8,399 nt of DNA from Pseudomonadota bacterium (GTDB lineage: Bacteria > Pseudomonadota > Gammaproteobacteria > Burkholderiales > SHXO01). The notes beneath the pieces were generated by a model. The model saw nothing but the letters and a program-made list of their open reading frames with translations, searched no databases and had not been told where the DNA came from. This document shows, in pieces, positions 1-7,953 of this stretch. Where the stretch lies: positions 1 to 8,399 of the forward strand of contig JAEZCG010000182.1 of NCBI GenBank assembly GCA_023430065.1, written 5' to 3'. The number at the start of each line of letters is the position of its first letter. Position 1 is the first letter of the stretch. Made by a program: the position numbers and the translations under genes.

Positions 1-1163
1 GCCTTGCTCGGCGGCAGGGTCGACGTACCGGCGGCCGCGCCCTGCGCAGGCGTTGCCAGCCCTGCGGTGGCGCCGACGTCAGGTTCGGGAACGAAGGCGA
101 GCATGCGCAGCAGGGTCATCGTGAAGCCGGCGAATTCATCGGGCGCCAGCATGAGCTCGCTACGGCCCTGCACCGCGATCTGATAGTAGAGCTGGAGGTC
201 TTCCGCGGCGAACGCGTTCGCCATGGCCTCGAGTCGAGCCCGGTCGGGAACCTCCGGGTCGATCGCCTCGGGCACCACCTGAAACAGCGCCAGACGATGC
301 AACAGGGCCGCCAGATCCTGCAGCGCGCTTTCGAACGATACCGCGCGTGCCTGCATGGCTTCGGCCGCGGCGATCAGTTCCGGCCCGGCACCGCGCGATA
401 GCGCATCCAGCAACTGGAACAGGTACTCCTCGCCGATGGTGCCGAGCATCTCGCGCACGGCCGGCTCGAGCACCTTGCCAGCCCCATGCGCGATGGCCTG
501 GTCGAGCAGGCTCAGTCCGTCGCGCATGCTGCCCTGTGCGGCGCGCGCGATCAGCGCCAGCGCCCCGGGTTCGAACTCGACCTGCTCCTGCCCGAGCACG
601 TGTGCCAGTTGCTCGCGTATCTGTGCCTGCGGGATCTGCTTGAGATTGAACTGCAGGCAGCGGGAGAGCACCGTCACCGGCACCTTCTGCGGGTCGGTGG
701 TGGCGAGGATGAACTTGACGTGCTCGGGCGGTTCCTCGAGCGTCTTGAGCATGGCATTGAAAGCCGAGCGCGACAGCATGTGCACTTCGTCGATGATGTA
801 CACCTTGAAGCGGGCGCGGGTCGGGGCGTAGAGGGCGTTCTCCAGCAGCTCCCGCATCTGGTCGACCTGGGTATTGGATGCGGCGTCCAGTTCGATGAGG
901 TCGACGAAGCGCCCCGCGTCGATCTCCCGGCACGTGCTGCATTCGCCGCAGGGACTGGCGGTGACGCCGGTCTCGCAGTTGAGCGCTTTCGCCATCACGC
1001 GCGCGAGCGTGGTCTTACCCACGCCGCGGGTGCCGGTCATCAAGTACGCGTGGTGGAGACGGTTCTGCTCCAGGGCGTTGCGCAGGGCGCGCACCACGTG
1101 CTCCTGGCCGACCAACTCGGTGAAACTGCGCGGTCGCCACTTGCGGGCCAGTGCGAGCGTCAC
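1..1163 (-). CDS. dnaX: DNA polymerase III subunit gamma/tau, N-terminal 387 residues (C-terminus outside window)
   Basis: This is the clamp-loader ATPase that loads the sliding clamp and links the replicative polymerase to the helicase. Seen in the reverse-strand translation: the opening LALARKWRPRSF, Walker A GTRGVGKTT at about residues 44-52, four zinc-module cysteines at about 63, 72, 75 and 78, Walker B DEVH at 125-128, sensor 1 ATTD at 154-157 and the SRC arginine finger at about 168-170. The clamp-loader helical domain follows, including LLRMLAF. The frame opens at a GTG (1163-1161). An in-frame TAA lies 36 nt upstream and no other start occurs between, so GTG is the only reasonable choice; a weak GGTGG precedes it. 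The tau-specific part and any gamma frameshift site lie beyond the left edge. The gene follows ffs by 58 nt on the same strand. The identification is very secure. Confidence 0.96.
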   Translation of the reverse strand, partial: MTLALARKWRPRSFTELVGQEHVVRALRNALEQNRLHHAYLMTGTRGVGKTTLARVMAKALNCETGVTASPCGECSTCREIDAGRFVDLIELDAASNTQVDQMRELLENALYAPTRARFKVYIIDEVHMLSRSAFNAMLKTLEEPPEHVKFILATTDPQKVPVTVLSRCLQFNLKQIPQAQIREQLAHVLGQEQVEFEPGALALIARAAQGSMRDGLSLLDQAIAHGAGKVLEPAVREMLGTIGEEYLFQLLDALSRGAGPELIAAAEAMQARAVSFESALQDLAALLHRLALFQVVPEAIDPEVPDRARLEAMANAFAAEDLQLYYQIAVQGRSELMLAPDEFAGFTMTLLRMLAFVPEPDVGATAGLATPAQGAAAGTSTLPPSK

Positions 1164-1221
1164 GGCGCCACCGATCGCACGAGGGCGGCACGGGCGTTAG
1201 CCCGCGCCGCGCGGATGGGGT
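1164..1221 (-). other. ffs-dnaX spacer with a small hairpin
   Basis: The 58-nt gap between the SRP RNA and the dnaX GTG start contains a 5-bp hairpin, CGGGC-TAAC-GCCCG on the minus strand. No T-run follows it, so it is at best a weak or processing-related structure. I see no consensus promoter for dnaX here. Co-transcription with ffs followed by processing is possible but is inference. Confidence 0.35.
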
Positions 1222-1317
1222 GGCGAGCCGTTCCCCCGGCACTTGCAGTCAGTAGCTGTGGCTGCTTCCTTCCGGACCTGACCAGATTCACTACCCTGCA
1301 ATGCGGGGCGGCCCGCC
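1222..1317 (-). ncRNA. ffs: 4.5S RNA, small bacterial signal recognition particle RNA
   Basis: This RNA binds Ffh to form the signal recognition particle that targets nascent inner-membrane proteins. The conserved Ffh-binding segment reads GGTCAGGTCC, tetraloop GGAA, GGAAGCAGCC on the minus strand (1260-1283). The flanks fold back as expected for one long hairpin. A 9-bp terminal helix pairs GGCGGGCCG at the 5' end with CGGCTCGCC at the 3' end (one G-U pair). Inner helices are CCCCGCA with TGCCGGGG and TGCAG with CTGCA. The outer helix sets the boundaries at about 96 nt; precursor ends could extend further. No convincing promoter is visible just upstream. Lying directly before dnaX on the same strand is a gene order I recall from other Proteobacteria. 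Confidence 0.95.
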
Positions 1318-1346
1318 ATTGAAACTCGCGCGCCGCCGACGGTGCG

Positions 1347-1369
1347 CGGTCGCATTGGCGCAGCGACCG
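1347..1369. repeat. 7-bp inverted repeat between fumarase and ffs
   Basis: CGGTCGC at 1347-1353 and GCGACCG at 1363-1369 are perfect inverted copies separated by 9 nt. They sit in the 83-nt gap between the fumarase stop codon and the ffs 5' end. No T-run follows on either strand, so this is not a canonical intrinsic terminator. It could slow or end fumarase transcription, or be an operator upstream of ffs. The function is unknown. Confidence 0.4.
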
Positions 1370-1400
1370 GTTGCCGATGGGCATGCGCGCGTCGTCCCCC

Positions 1401-2927
1401 TCAGGCAGGGACGACGGGAATCTTGCCGATCCGTGCGCGCCAGTGCGCAGGACCGGTTTCGTGCACGGACTCGCCGCTTGCATCGACCGCTACGGTCACC
1501 GGCATGTCCTTCACTTCGAACTCGTAGATCGCCTCCATCCCCAGATCGGCGAATGCGACGACGCGCGACGACTTGATGGCCTTGGACACCAGGTAGGCGG
1601 CGCCCCCGACCGCCATCAAGTACACCGCCTTGTGCCGGCGAATCGCCTCGATTGCCACCGGCCCCCGCTCGCCCTTGCCCACCATTCCCAGCAGGCCGGT
1701 CTTCTCGAGCATCATGTCGACGAACTTGTCCATGCGCGTCGCGGTCGTCGGTCCGGCAGGTCCAACGACCTCGTCTCGCACGGGATCGACCGGGCCCACG
1801 TAATAGATGAAGCGCCCGCGCAGATCCACGCCCTCGGGAAGGCCCTTGCCTTGGGCGAACAGATCGGCGATGCGCTTGTGCGCGGCGTCGCGGCCGGTGA
1901 GCAGCTTGCCGGACAGCAGCAGCGTCTCGCCCGGCTTCCACTGCGCGATGTCCTCGCGCGTGACGGTAGCCAGATCGACCCGACGTGCGCTCGGCGACGG
2001 CGCCCACTCGACCTTCGGCCAGCGCGACAGATCCGGGGATTCCAGCCGGGCCGGACCGCTGCCATCCAGGGTGAAGTGCGCATGGCGGGTGGCCGCGCAG
2101 TTCGGAATCATGGCCACCGGCAGGGATGCCGCATGCGTCGGATAGTCGAGGATCTTCACGTCCAGCACCGTGCTCAGTCCGCCCAGGCCCTGCGCGCCGA
2201 TGCCGAGCGCGTTGACCTTGTCGAAGATCTCGATGCGCAGCTCTTCCAGCCGGTTCTTCGGCCCGCGCGCCTTGAGTGCGTGCATGTCGATCGGCTCCAT
2301 CAGCGCTTCCTTGGCCAGCACCATGGCCTTTTCCGCGCTGCCGCCGATGCCGATGCCCAGCATGCCCGGCGGACACCATCCCGCGCCCATGGTCGGCACC
2401 GTCTTCACCACCCAGTCCACGATGCTGTCGGAGGGGTTGAGCATGACCAGCTTGCTCTTGTTCTCGGAACCGCCGCCCTTGGCCGATACCGTCACTTCGA
2501 CCGTATCGCCGGGCACCACTTCCATGTGGATGACCGCAGGCGTGTTGTCCCGGGTGTTCTTGCGCGCACCGGCCGGATCCGCAACCAGCGAGGCGCGCAG
2601 CACGTTGTCCGGGTGGGTGTAGGCCCGCCGCACGCCTTCGTTGATCATGTCCGCCACGCCCATGGTGGCGCCGTCCCAGCGCACGTCCATGCCGATCTTG
2701 ACGAACGCAACGACGATGCCGGTGTCCTGGCAGATGGGCCGCTTGCCCTCCGCGCACAGGCGCGAGTTGGTGAGGATCTGCGCGATGGCATCACGGGCTG
2801 CAGAGGATTGCTCCACTTCGTACGCCTTGCCCAGCGCCTCGATGTAGTCGAGCGGGTGGTAGTAGGAAATGAACTGCAGCGCGTCGGCGACGCTCTCGAT
2901 GAGATCGGACTGTTTGATCGTGCTCAT
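1401..2927 (-). CDS. Class I fumarate hydratase ([4Fe-4S], single-chain)
   Basis: This is a cytosolic TCA-cycle enzyme that interconverts fumarate and L-malate with an oxygen-sensitive [4Fe-4S] cluster. The 508-residue product has the two fused regions of class I fumarases: an N-terminal alpha-type domain (about 12-285) and a C-terminal beta-type domain (about 290-495). The likely cluster ligands are Cys66 (ICQDTG), Cys185 (GWCPPG) and Cys277 (PNCAATRH). Also visible are [12 protein letters not shown] at 148-159, TGRDAAHKR at 344-352 and GPTTATRMD at 392-400. The frame is open far upstream, but homology starts at MSTIKQSD. The ATG at 2927 is therefore chosen; an ATG four codons upstream (2939) is an alternative. 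The gene is divergent from acs. L(+)-tartrate dehydratase is related, but the fused single-chain layout favours fumarase. The symbol is left blank because fumA and fumB naming cannot be settled. Confidence 0.95.
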   Translation of the reverse strand: MSTIKQSDLIESVADALQFISYYHPLDYIEALGKAYEVEQSSAARDAIAQILTNSRLCAEGKRPICQDTGIVVAFVKIGMDVRWDGATMGVADMINEGVRRAYTHPDNVLRASLVADPAGARKNTRDNTPAVIHMEVVPGDTVEVTVSAKGGGSENKSKLVMLNPSDSIVDWVVKTVPTMGAGWCPPGMLGIGIGGSAEKAMVLAKEALMEPIDMHALKARGPKNRLEELRIEIFDKVNALGIGAQGLGGLSTVLDVKILDYPTHAASLPVAMIPNCAATRHAHFTLDGSGPARLESPDLSRWPKVEWAPSPSARRVDLATVTREDIAQWKPGETLLLSGKLLTGRDAAHKRIADLFAQGKGLPEGVDLRGRFIYYVGPVDPVRDEVVGPAGPTTATRMDKFVDMMLEKTGLLGMVGKGERGPVAIEAIRRHKAVYLMAVGGAAYLVSKAIKSSRVVAFADLGMEAIYEFEVKDMPVTVAVDASGESVHETGPAHWRARIGKIPVVPA

Positions 2928-2951
2928 GGACCCGGACATGCCACGGCGAAG

Positions 2952-2972
2952 CAGGCCGCAGTCGGCGGCCTG
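2952..2972. repeat. Perfect 8-bp palindrome in the fumarase leader
   Basis: CAGGCCGC at 2952-2959 and GCGGCCTG at 2965-2972 are exact inverted copies around a 5-nt loop. They lie just downstream of the putative fumarase -10 element and 25 nt before its ATG, so they would be transcribed into the leader RNA. The arrangement fits an operator half-site pair or a leader hairpin affecting translation. Which of these applies, if either, cannot be told from sequence. Confidence 0.5.
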
Positions 2973-2985
2973 GGACGAGCTCGCA

Positions 2986-2994
2986 ATTGTACCA
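2986..2994 (-). promoter_or_regulatory. Putative extended -10 promoter for fumarase
   Basis: On the minus strand the sequence reads TGGTACAAT, that is TG-n-TACAAT. This matches the extended -10 motif with 5 of 6 hexamer bases. No good -35 box is seen at normal spacing, as is usual for extended -10 promoters. Transcription would start near 2979 and give a leader of about 50 nt that includes the palindrome at 2952-2972. Confidence 0.5.
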
Positions 2995-3046
2995 TCGCGC
3001 CCCGCCGCGATACGCCCTCGGCGCGGCCGGCCAAGGGGCTTGCCGA

Positions 3047-3052
3047 TATAAT
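3047..3052 (+). promoter_or_regulatory. Putative acs promoter -10 element (perfect TATAAT)
   Basis: A perfect TATAAT lies 44 nt upstream of the acs ATG, predicting a start near 3059. The expected -35 position (about 3024-3029) is GC-rich and bears no resemblance to TTGACA. A perfect -10 without a -35 suggests dependence on an activator. The acs genes of enterics are known to be activator-dependent, but no binding site was identified here. Confidence 0.55.
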
Positions 3053-3081
3053 CCATCGCTGCATAGAACAGCACGGCAATC

Positions 3082-3090
3082 AAGGGGGAG
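3082..3090 (+). promoter_or_regulatory. Strong ribosome binding site of acs
   Basis: AAGGGGGAG lies 5 nt before the ATG at 3096 and fixes the acs start. The same frame is open for more than 1700 nt upstream, antisense to fumarase, so this site decides the start codon. Confidence 0.8.
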
Positions 3091-3095
3091 TCGTC

Positions 3096-5063
<1,968 letters not shown>

Positions 5064-5074
5064 ACGTGGTCGCC

Positions 5075-5104
5075 TTTACAGGCGCTGGAGTGGTGGTTTA
5101 TCCT
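5075..5104 (+). promoter_or_regulatory. Putative promoter of tRNA-Ser
   Basis: TTTACA (5075-5080, 5 of 6 to the -35 consensus) and TATCCT (5099-5104, 4 of 6 to the -10 consensus) are separated by 18 bp. The start would be near 5111, about 38 nt before the mature tRNA. A GC-rich stretch (CTGCGCC) follows the -10, as in stringently controlled stable-RNA promoters. No clear acs terminator is seen before it, so read-through from acs is also possible. Confidence 0.45.
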
Positions 5105-5148
5105 CTGCGCCCCTTCTGCGCGGGCCGTTTGGGCTCGCCGGCGGCAGC

Positions 5149-5240
5149 GGAGAGATGACCGAGCGGCTGAAGGTGCACGCCTGGAAAGCGTGTGTACGGC
5201 TAAAACCGTACCGAGGGTTCGAATCCCTCTCTCTCCGCCA
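5149..5240 (+). tRNA. tRNA-Ser, anticodon GGA
   Basis: This tRNA decodes UCC and UCU serine codons. The acceptor stem pairs GGAGAGA (5149-5155) with TCTCTCC (5230-5236), followed by discriminator G and an encoded CCA (5238-5240). The anticodon stem CACGC/GCGTG encloses loop CTGGAAA, with anticodon GGA at 5183-5185. The long class II variable arm (TACGG/CCGTA) is typical of tRNA-Ser. The T-arm reads GAGGG-TTCGAAT-CCCTC. The gene is intact. Its last 20 nt plus one base (5222-5241) recur exactly at 5405-5424. Confidence 0.98.
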
Positions 5241-5241
5241 G
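5222..5241 (+). repeat. tRNA-Ser 3'-end repeat, copy 1 (att-like)
   Basis: These 20 nt, aatccctctctctccgccag, form the 3' end of tRNA-Ser plus one base. They are exactly repeated at 5405-5424. Duplicated tRNA 3' ends are the usual footprint of tyrosine-recombinase integration, but no integrase gene is visible here. Confidence 0.7.
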
Positions 5242-5278
5242 ATCAGAAAAGCCGGCCTCGCGCCGGCTTTTTTGATCT
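5240..5278. terminator. Bidirectional intrinsic terminator after tRNA-Ser
   Basis: The core hairpin is GCCGGC (5251-5256), loop CTCGC, GCCGGC (5262-5267), followed by TTTTTT (5268-5273). Four A residues precede the core, and pairing extends outward (AGATCAG against TTGATCT with one G-T pair) to a stem of 17 bp. Near-symmetry should allow termination from both sides. A near-identical core occurs at 7495-7520. Confidence 0.88.
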
Positions 5279-5282
5279 GATG

Positions 5283-5424
5283 GGAGATAGAGGACGAGAA
5301 GCCTCGTCAGGGTTCGACTAGCACACCGCAGGTGTGCTGGACGCCCGCAGGGCGGTCCCGAGCGCCAGCGAGGGATGACGGATCGCCGTAAGGCGAGCCG
5401 GCACAATCCCTCTCTCTCCGCCAG
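5283..5424. repeat. Hairpin-rich tRNA-Ser-derived element
   Basis: GGAGATAGAGG (5283-5293) is inverted, with one mismatch, at CCTCTCTCTCC (5409-5419). Inside lie hairpin GACGAG-aagc-CTCGTC (5293-5308), perfect hairpin AGCACACC-gca-GGTGTGCT (5320-5338), hairpin GGACGCCC-gca-GGGCGGTCC with one bulge (5339-5358), and hairpin TCGCC-gtaa-GGCGA with flanking CGG/CCG pairs (5379-5400). The tRNA-Ser stretch agggttcga (5214-5222) recurs at 5309-5317, and its natural continuation recurs at 5405-5424. The copied T-arm is therefore split by an insert of 87-88 nt. It encodes no protein. It may be a tRNA-derived dispersed repeat, a MITE-like element or an integration scar. Confidence 0.6.
5405..5424 (+). 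repeat. tRNA-Ser 3'-end repeat, copy 2 (att-like)
   Basis: This is a perfect 20-nt copy of 5222-5241, placed 183 nt downstream. It lacks the rest of a functional tRNA. It forms the right end of the hairpin-rich element at 5283-5424 and may mark the border of an integrated segment. Confidence 0.7.
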
Positions 5425-5787
5425 CAAGTCTTGATATCGGAGCACGGTTGTATTTCGGCGCCCTGACGCCCGCCAGTGGCGGGCATCAGGCGACCCAATC
5501 GGTGTAGAGACGGCTCTGCCTGCTCATTTCGCCCATCAATGCGCCGTTGTCTCCGCCGCGCATTTCGGCGGTTGAGGATGAGTTCCACCAGGTGCGCTGT
5601 GCGCCCCTAGCCCTGCCACGAAGTGATATGCGGGGCGCTCGCCGCTCTCACGGAACCGCACTAAACAATGGGTTCTGCTTTACAGCGGTACTCGCCCGTC
5701 TACGTGGCGTAGCATGTTTCTTGTCAGGACCGCTCACGCTCTGATGCGTATCCCACGGTTCGCCATAGGGAAGCTCAGACGGGACAG
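5425..5787. other. Gene-poor spacer with inverted repeats
   Basis: No reading frame of either strand looks like a protein I recognise. Structures seen are a strong hairpin at 5462-5490 (CCTGA-c-GCCCGCC, loop AGT, GGCGGGC-a-TCAGG), CCGCCG/CGGCGG flanking a 7-nt loop near 5552-5570, and CTACG-tgg-CGTAG near 5700-5712. None is followed by a T-run, so no clear terminator for the phospholipase D gene is identified. Short stop-free frames are present but lack ribosome binding sites. Confidence 0.5.
5462..5490. repeat. Strong imperfect palindrome, 12 paired bases
   Basis: CCTGA then GCCCGCC pair with GGCGGGC then TCAGG around the 3-nt loop AGT, with a single C-A mismatch. The high-GC stem and short loop resemble REP-type palindromes, or a protein-binding or processing site. 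No T-run follows on either strand. Confidence 0.55.
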
Positions 5788-7068
5788 CTACAGCTGCGAC
5801 CCCAGCAGACCCGCCGCGTGCTCCATCAGCTTTTCCTGCCAGGGCCGGTTGTGCCATTCCTCAAGTTTCACTCGTCGCGAGCGTGCGAGGTCCTCCCGGA
5901 AGACCTCGGCCTGCCGGCGCGCGAACTGCGCGTCATAGACGTTGAGGTTGGCTTCGTCGTTAACCGCGAAGGAGCGGTTGTCAAAGTTGGTCGAACCCAC
6001 CGACACCCAAAGGTCATCGACAATCATTACCTTGCAGTGAAACATAGTAGGCTGGTATTCGTAGATCTGTGCACCGGCCTGCAGCAGGCGGCCCCAGCTC
6101 GCCCGCGATGCTTTACGTACCACCTCGGTATCGATGTGCGGGCCGGGCGTGATGATCTGCACTTCAACGCCGCGCTTCAATGCCGCGACGAAAGTGCTGA
6201 TCGCCACGTCGTCAGGCACGAAGTAGGCCATAGACAGTCGGATTGATTTGGTCGCCGCCGTGATCGACAGCAGATACATCAGTTGCATGCTCTCTGCGCC
6301 GCCACCCGGTGAACTGATGAACATCTGCGCCAGCGCTTTGCCCTGCGGCTGCAGCGGTGGGAAGTAGTCGGAGCCATGCAGCACCACGCCGGTCGCCTGC
6401 ATCCAGTTGTCGACGAAGGCTGCCTGCAGCTGACCCACTGCCGGACCCTGCAGCAGGAAGTGCGTGTCGCGCCAGTGCTGCGGATCCTGCGCGTTGCCCA
6501 GCCAGACGTCACCGATGCCCACGCCCCCGGTAAATCCTGTCTTGCCGTCCACCACCAGCAGCTTGCGGTGGGTCCGGTTATTGAGCCAGCCTAGTGAATA
6601 CCAGCGGGGCTTGTTGTAGCGTCGCACCTCCACCCCCGCGCGCCGCATCTCCTCTAGATGCGCCTCCACGAGCTTCTCGCTTCCGATCCAGTCCAGCAGC
6701 ACGTGCACCTTCACGCCGGCCCGCGCCCGTTCGGCCAGCGCGGCGGCGAACTGCGCCCCAATCGAGCCGGACCAGTAGATATATGTCTCGAACGTGATCG
6801 TGCGCTGTGCCGAGCGGATTGCATTCAGCATAGCCGGAAAGATCTCGTCGCCGTTGATCAGTTCGCGCACGACGTTGCCATCCACCAGCGGCGGTCCGAG
6901 CAGCACGCCCATACTGCGCAGGAACTGCGGGTCGCTCGTTTCGTAGAGGTGCCCAAACTGGCGGTCGATCTGCTTGTCGCCGAGGCTCAGGTTGAGCACT
7001 AGCAGGACAGCGACGACGGTCGCGGCCATCGAGGCGGCGGCGATGTAGAGTTTGCGTGATAAACGCAT
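5788..7068 (-). CDS. Membrane-anchored phospholipase D family protein, probable cardiolipin synthase
   Basis: The 426-residue product has two HKD motifs, the hallmark of the phospholipase D superfamily. They are H167-x-K169-x4-D174 (HRKLLVVD) followed by GFTGG, and H344-x-K346-x4-D351 (HCKVMIVD) followed by VGSTNFDNRSF. A hydrophobic stretch at about residues 8-28 is a likely single membrane anchor, placing the catalytic domain outside the cytoplasm. The overall pattern (TFETYIYWSGSIG, THRKLLVVDGKTGFTGG, VGSTNFDNRSF) fits bacterial cardiolipin synthases, which join two phosphatidylglycerols or use phosphatidylethanolamine. The exact substrate is inferred. The ATG at 7068 has no recognisable Shine-Dalgarno sequence; a tandem 9-mer sits there instead. 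It stands alone with no operon partner. A nuclease or another phosphatidyltransferase is possible but less likely. Confidence 0.88.
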   Translation of the reverse strand: MRLSRKLYIAAASMAATVVAVLLVLNLSLGDKQIDRQFGHLYETSDPQFLRSMGVLLGPPLVDGNVVRELINGDEIFPAMLNAIRSAQRTITFETYIYWSGSIGAQFAAALAERARAGVKVHVLLDWIGSEKLVEAHLEEMRRAGVEVRRYNKPRWYSLGWLNNRTHRKLLVVDGKTGFTGGVGIGDVWLGNAQDPQHWRDTHFLLQGPAVGQLQAAFVDNWMQATGVVLHGSDYFPPLQPQGKALAQMFISSPGGGAESMQLMYLLSITAATKSIRLSMAYFVPDDVAISTFVAALKRGVEVQIITPGPHIDTEVVRKASRASWGRLLQAGAQIYEYQPTMFHCKVMIVDDLWVSVGSTNFDNRSFAVNDEANLNVYDAQFARRQAEVFREDLARSRRVKLEEWHNRPWQEKLMEHAAGLLGSQL

Positions 7069-7070
7069 GC

Positions 7071-7088
7071 GTACTAGTCGTACTGGTC
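7071..7088. repeat. Tandem 9-mer before the phospholipase D start codon
   Basis: GTACTAGTC (7071-7079) is followed directly by GTACTGGTC (7080-7088), 8 of 9 identical. It occupies the place where the minus-strand ribosome binding site should be. It may be an operator-like repeat or chance. Confidence 0.4.
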
Positions 7089-7132
7089 GGATGACGCCCG
7101 CTTTGATCGAGCGCGAGATGCGCTACGGGTGC

Positions 7133-7152
7133 AAAAAGGGTTCCCGGAACCC
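7133..7152 (-). terminator. Possible intrinsic terminator on the minus strand
   Basis: GGGTTCCCGGAACCC (7138-7152) is a perfect palindrome around one central base. On the minus strand it folds as GGGTTC-cgg-GAACCC and is followed directly by TTTTT (7133-7137). It would stop leftward transcription before the phospholipase D gene, so that gene's promoter should lie between 7132 and 7069. The stem is short (6 bp), so confidence is moderate. Confidence 0.45.
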
Positions 7153-7494
7153 GCGCTGGATTTTAATCGGCATCAGCCATTGACCTCAGCCGATGTCGCC
7201 GGTGAAAGTGAAGGGCTCGAAAAGACCCAGGTGAGTCACTACGCCCGTTCCGAGGTGATGCGATGGCGTCGACACGAGTTCTTCGAGATGATGTCTTAAT
7301 GTTCTCCCACACCACTGAAGGCATTACAAGTTGCAGGATTTACGGTCAGCCCCTCCTAGGGTGCCCAGGTGGTTGAGGTCGCGGGCCCGGCCACCGTCCA
7401 GCAATTCCTCGTTCTGTAACCTAACGCCTCAGTTTTCCCCTACGTCGCAGGATAGTCCTTCTCCAAGACGATGGCACTCTGCTCTTCGCCAGAT

Positions 7495-7520
7495 AAAAAA
7501 GCCGGCCTTGCGCCGGCTTT
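7495..7520 (-). terminator. Intrinsic terminator after the autotransporter fragment
   Basis: On the minus strand GCCGGC, loop GCAAG, GCCGGC is followed by TTTTTT (7495-7500). It lies 6 nt past the stop codon of the barrel fragment. It matches the tRNA-Ser terminator core (5247-5270) at 23 of 24 positions. Confidence 0.85.
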
Positions 7521-7526
7521 CCGGTC

Positions 7527-7892
7527 CTAGAACGGGACCGAGACCTTGAGCGCCCCTGCGTGAGAGTGCATCCGACTGGAGAACTGGCCGGTGTAGCCGA
7601 CACGCAGATTCACCCCGTCCAGTTTGAGCAAATCCACTCCCAGCGAGATCTCGCCGACGTTTTTATCGTGCTTCCCCGTCACGGTGAACGGTGCGACACC
7701 GGCCGGGGCGCCCTGAAAGCTTGCCGAGACATCCGATGTGGTGTCGCCGAGCAGGCGGATCAGGCCGACTCTGAAGTATGGGCGCAGCAGCAGGTCACTC
7801 TCTCCGGCCCATTCACCCCCGATCTCGACTGCCGGACTGAGCGTGACATGAGTCTCGCTCTGGCTGCGCACATCCAGAGATGCCTGGCCTGC
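7527..7892 (-). pseudogene. C-terminal fragment of an autotransporter beta-barrel
   Basis: The last roughly 120 residues of this frame read like the end of an autotransporter barrel that inserts in the outer membrane. The pattern includes LSPAVEIGGEW, LLRPYFRVG, SFQGAPAGVAPFTVTGKHDK, GVDLL and a C-terminal strand ending VSVPF. Alternating polar and hydrophobic strands and a terminal Phe are typical for recognition by the Bam machinery. Complete barrels need about 250-300 residues plus a signal peptide and passenger, and none is encoded upstream. The open frame extends to an ATG at 8039, but that part is Cys-rich, unlike a barrel, and lies antisense to the start of the next gene. The 5' part therefore appears deleted. 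The terminator is intact. An unrelated small barrel protein is a weaker alternative. Confidence 0.72.
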
Positions 7893-7900
7893 GGCGCGAC

Positions 7901-7906
7901 TACAAT
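7901..7906 (+). promoter_or_regulatory. Putative -10 element for the rightward gene
   Basis: TACAAT (5 of 6 to the -10 consensus) lies 47 nt upstream of the ATG at 7954 and predicts a start near 7913. No -35 match is seen at normal spacing. Alternating GTATAC and TACGTA motifs follow at 7912-7920. Confidence 0.4.
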
Positions 7907-7939
7907 CGCATGTATACGTATCCACGGCGTGACACTCAC

Positions 7940-7945
7940 AGGTGG
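7940..7945 (+). promoter_or_regulatory. Ribosome binding site of the rightward gene
   Basis: AGGTGG lies 8 nt before the ATG at 7954. An in-frame TGA at 7930-7932 bounds the frame upstream, which supports this start over the GTG at 7942. Confidence 0.55.
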
Positions 7946-7953
7946 TCGAGCAG

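Larger units (their letters stand above)
7069..7494. other. Spacer upstream of the phospholipase D gene, no clear gene
   Basis: This stretch holds a tandem 9-mer (7071-7088), a palindrome with a T-run (7133-7152) and no convincing promoter. On the plus strand a frame without an ATG at its 5' end is open from 7078 to the TAA at 7297-7299 (about 73 codons, ending HEFFEMMS). It could be the tail of a decayed gene, but I recognise no family. From 7300 to 7494 the sequence is less GC-rich and I see nothing coding or structural. Confidence 0.4.

Noticed and set aside
486..1322. Plus-strand open frame over dnaX and ffs
   Set aside because: It is antisense to the secure dnaX and SRP RNA genes, and its composition is typical of shadow frames.
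1371..3095. Long in-frame plus-strand extension upstream of acs
   Set aside because: It is the antisense shadow of fumarase in GC-rich DNA. Acs homology and a strong ribosome binding site start at 3096.
5283..5424. CRISPR-like array in the hairpin-rich element
   Set aside because: The hairpins differ in sequence and there are no regularly spaced identical repeats or spacers.
5200..5445. Minus-strand frame containing AEREGFEPS across the tRNA-Ser gene
   Set aside because: This is the well-known false protein produced by reading tRNA-Ser antisense. It also reads through the terminator and the tRNA-derived repeat.
5547..5857. Short open frames on both strands between the tRNA locus and the phospholipase D gene
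   Set aside because: They show no ribosome binding site, no recognisable family and biased composition. The minus-strand one overlaps the end of the phospholipase D gene.
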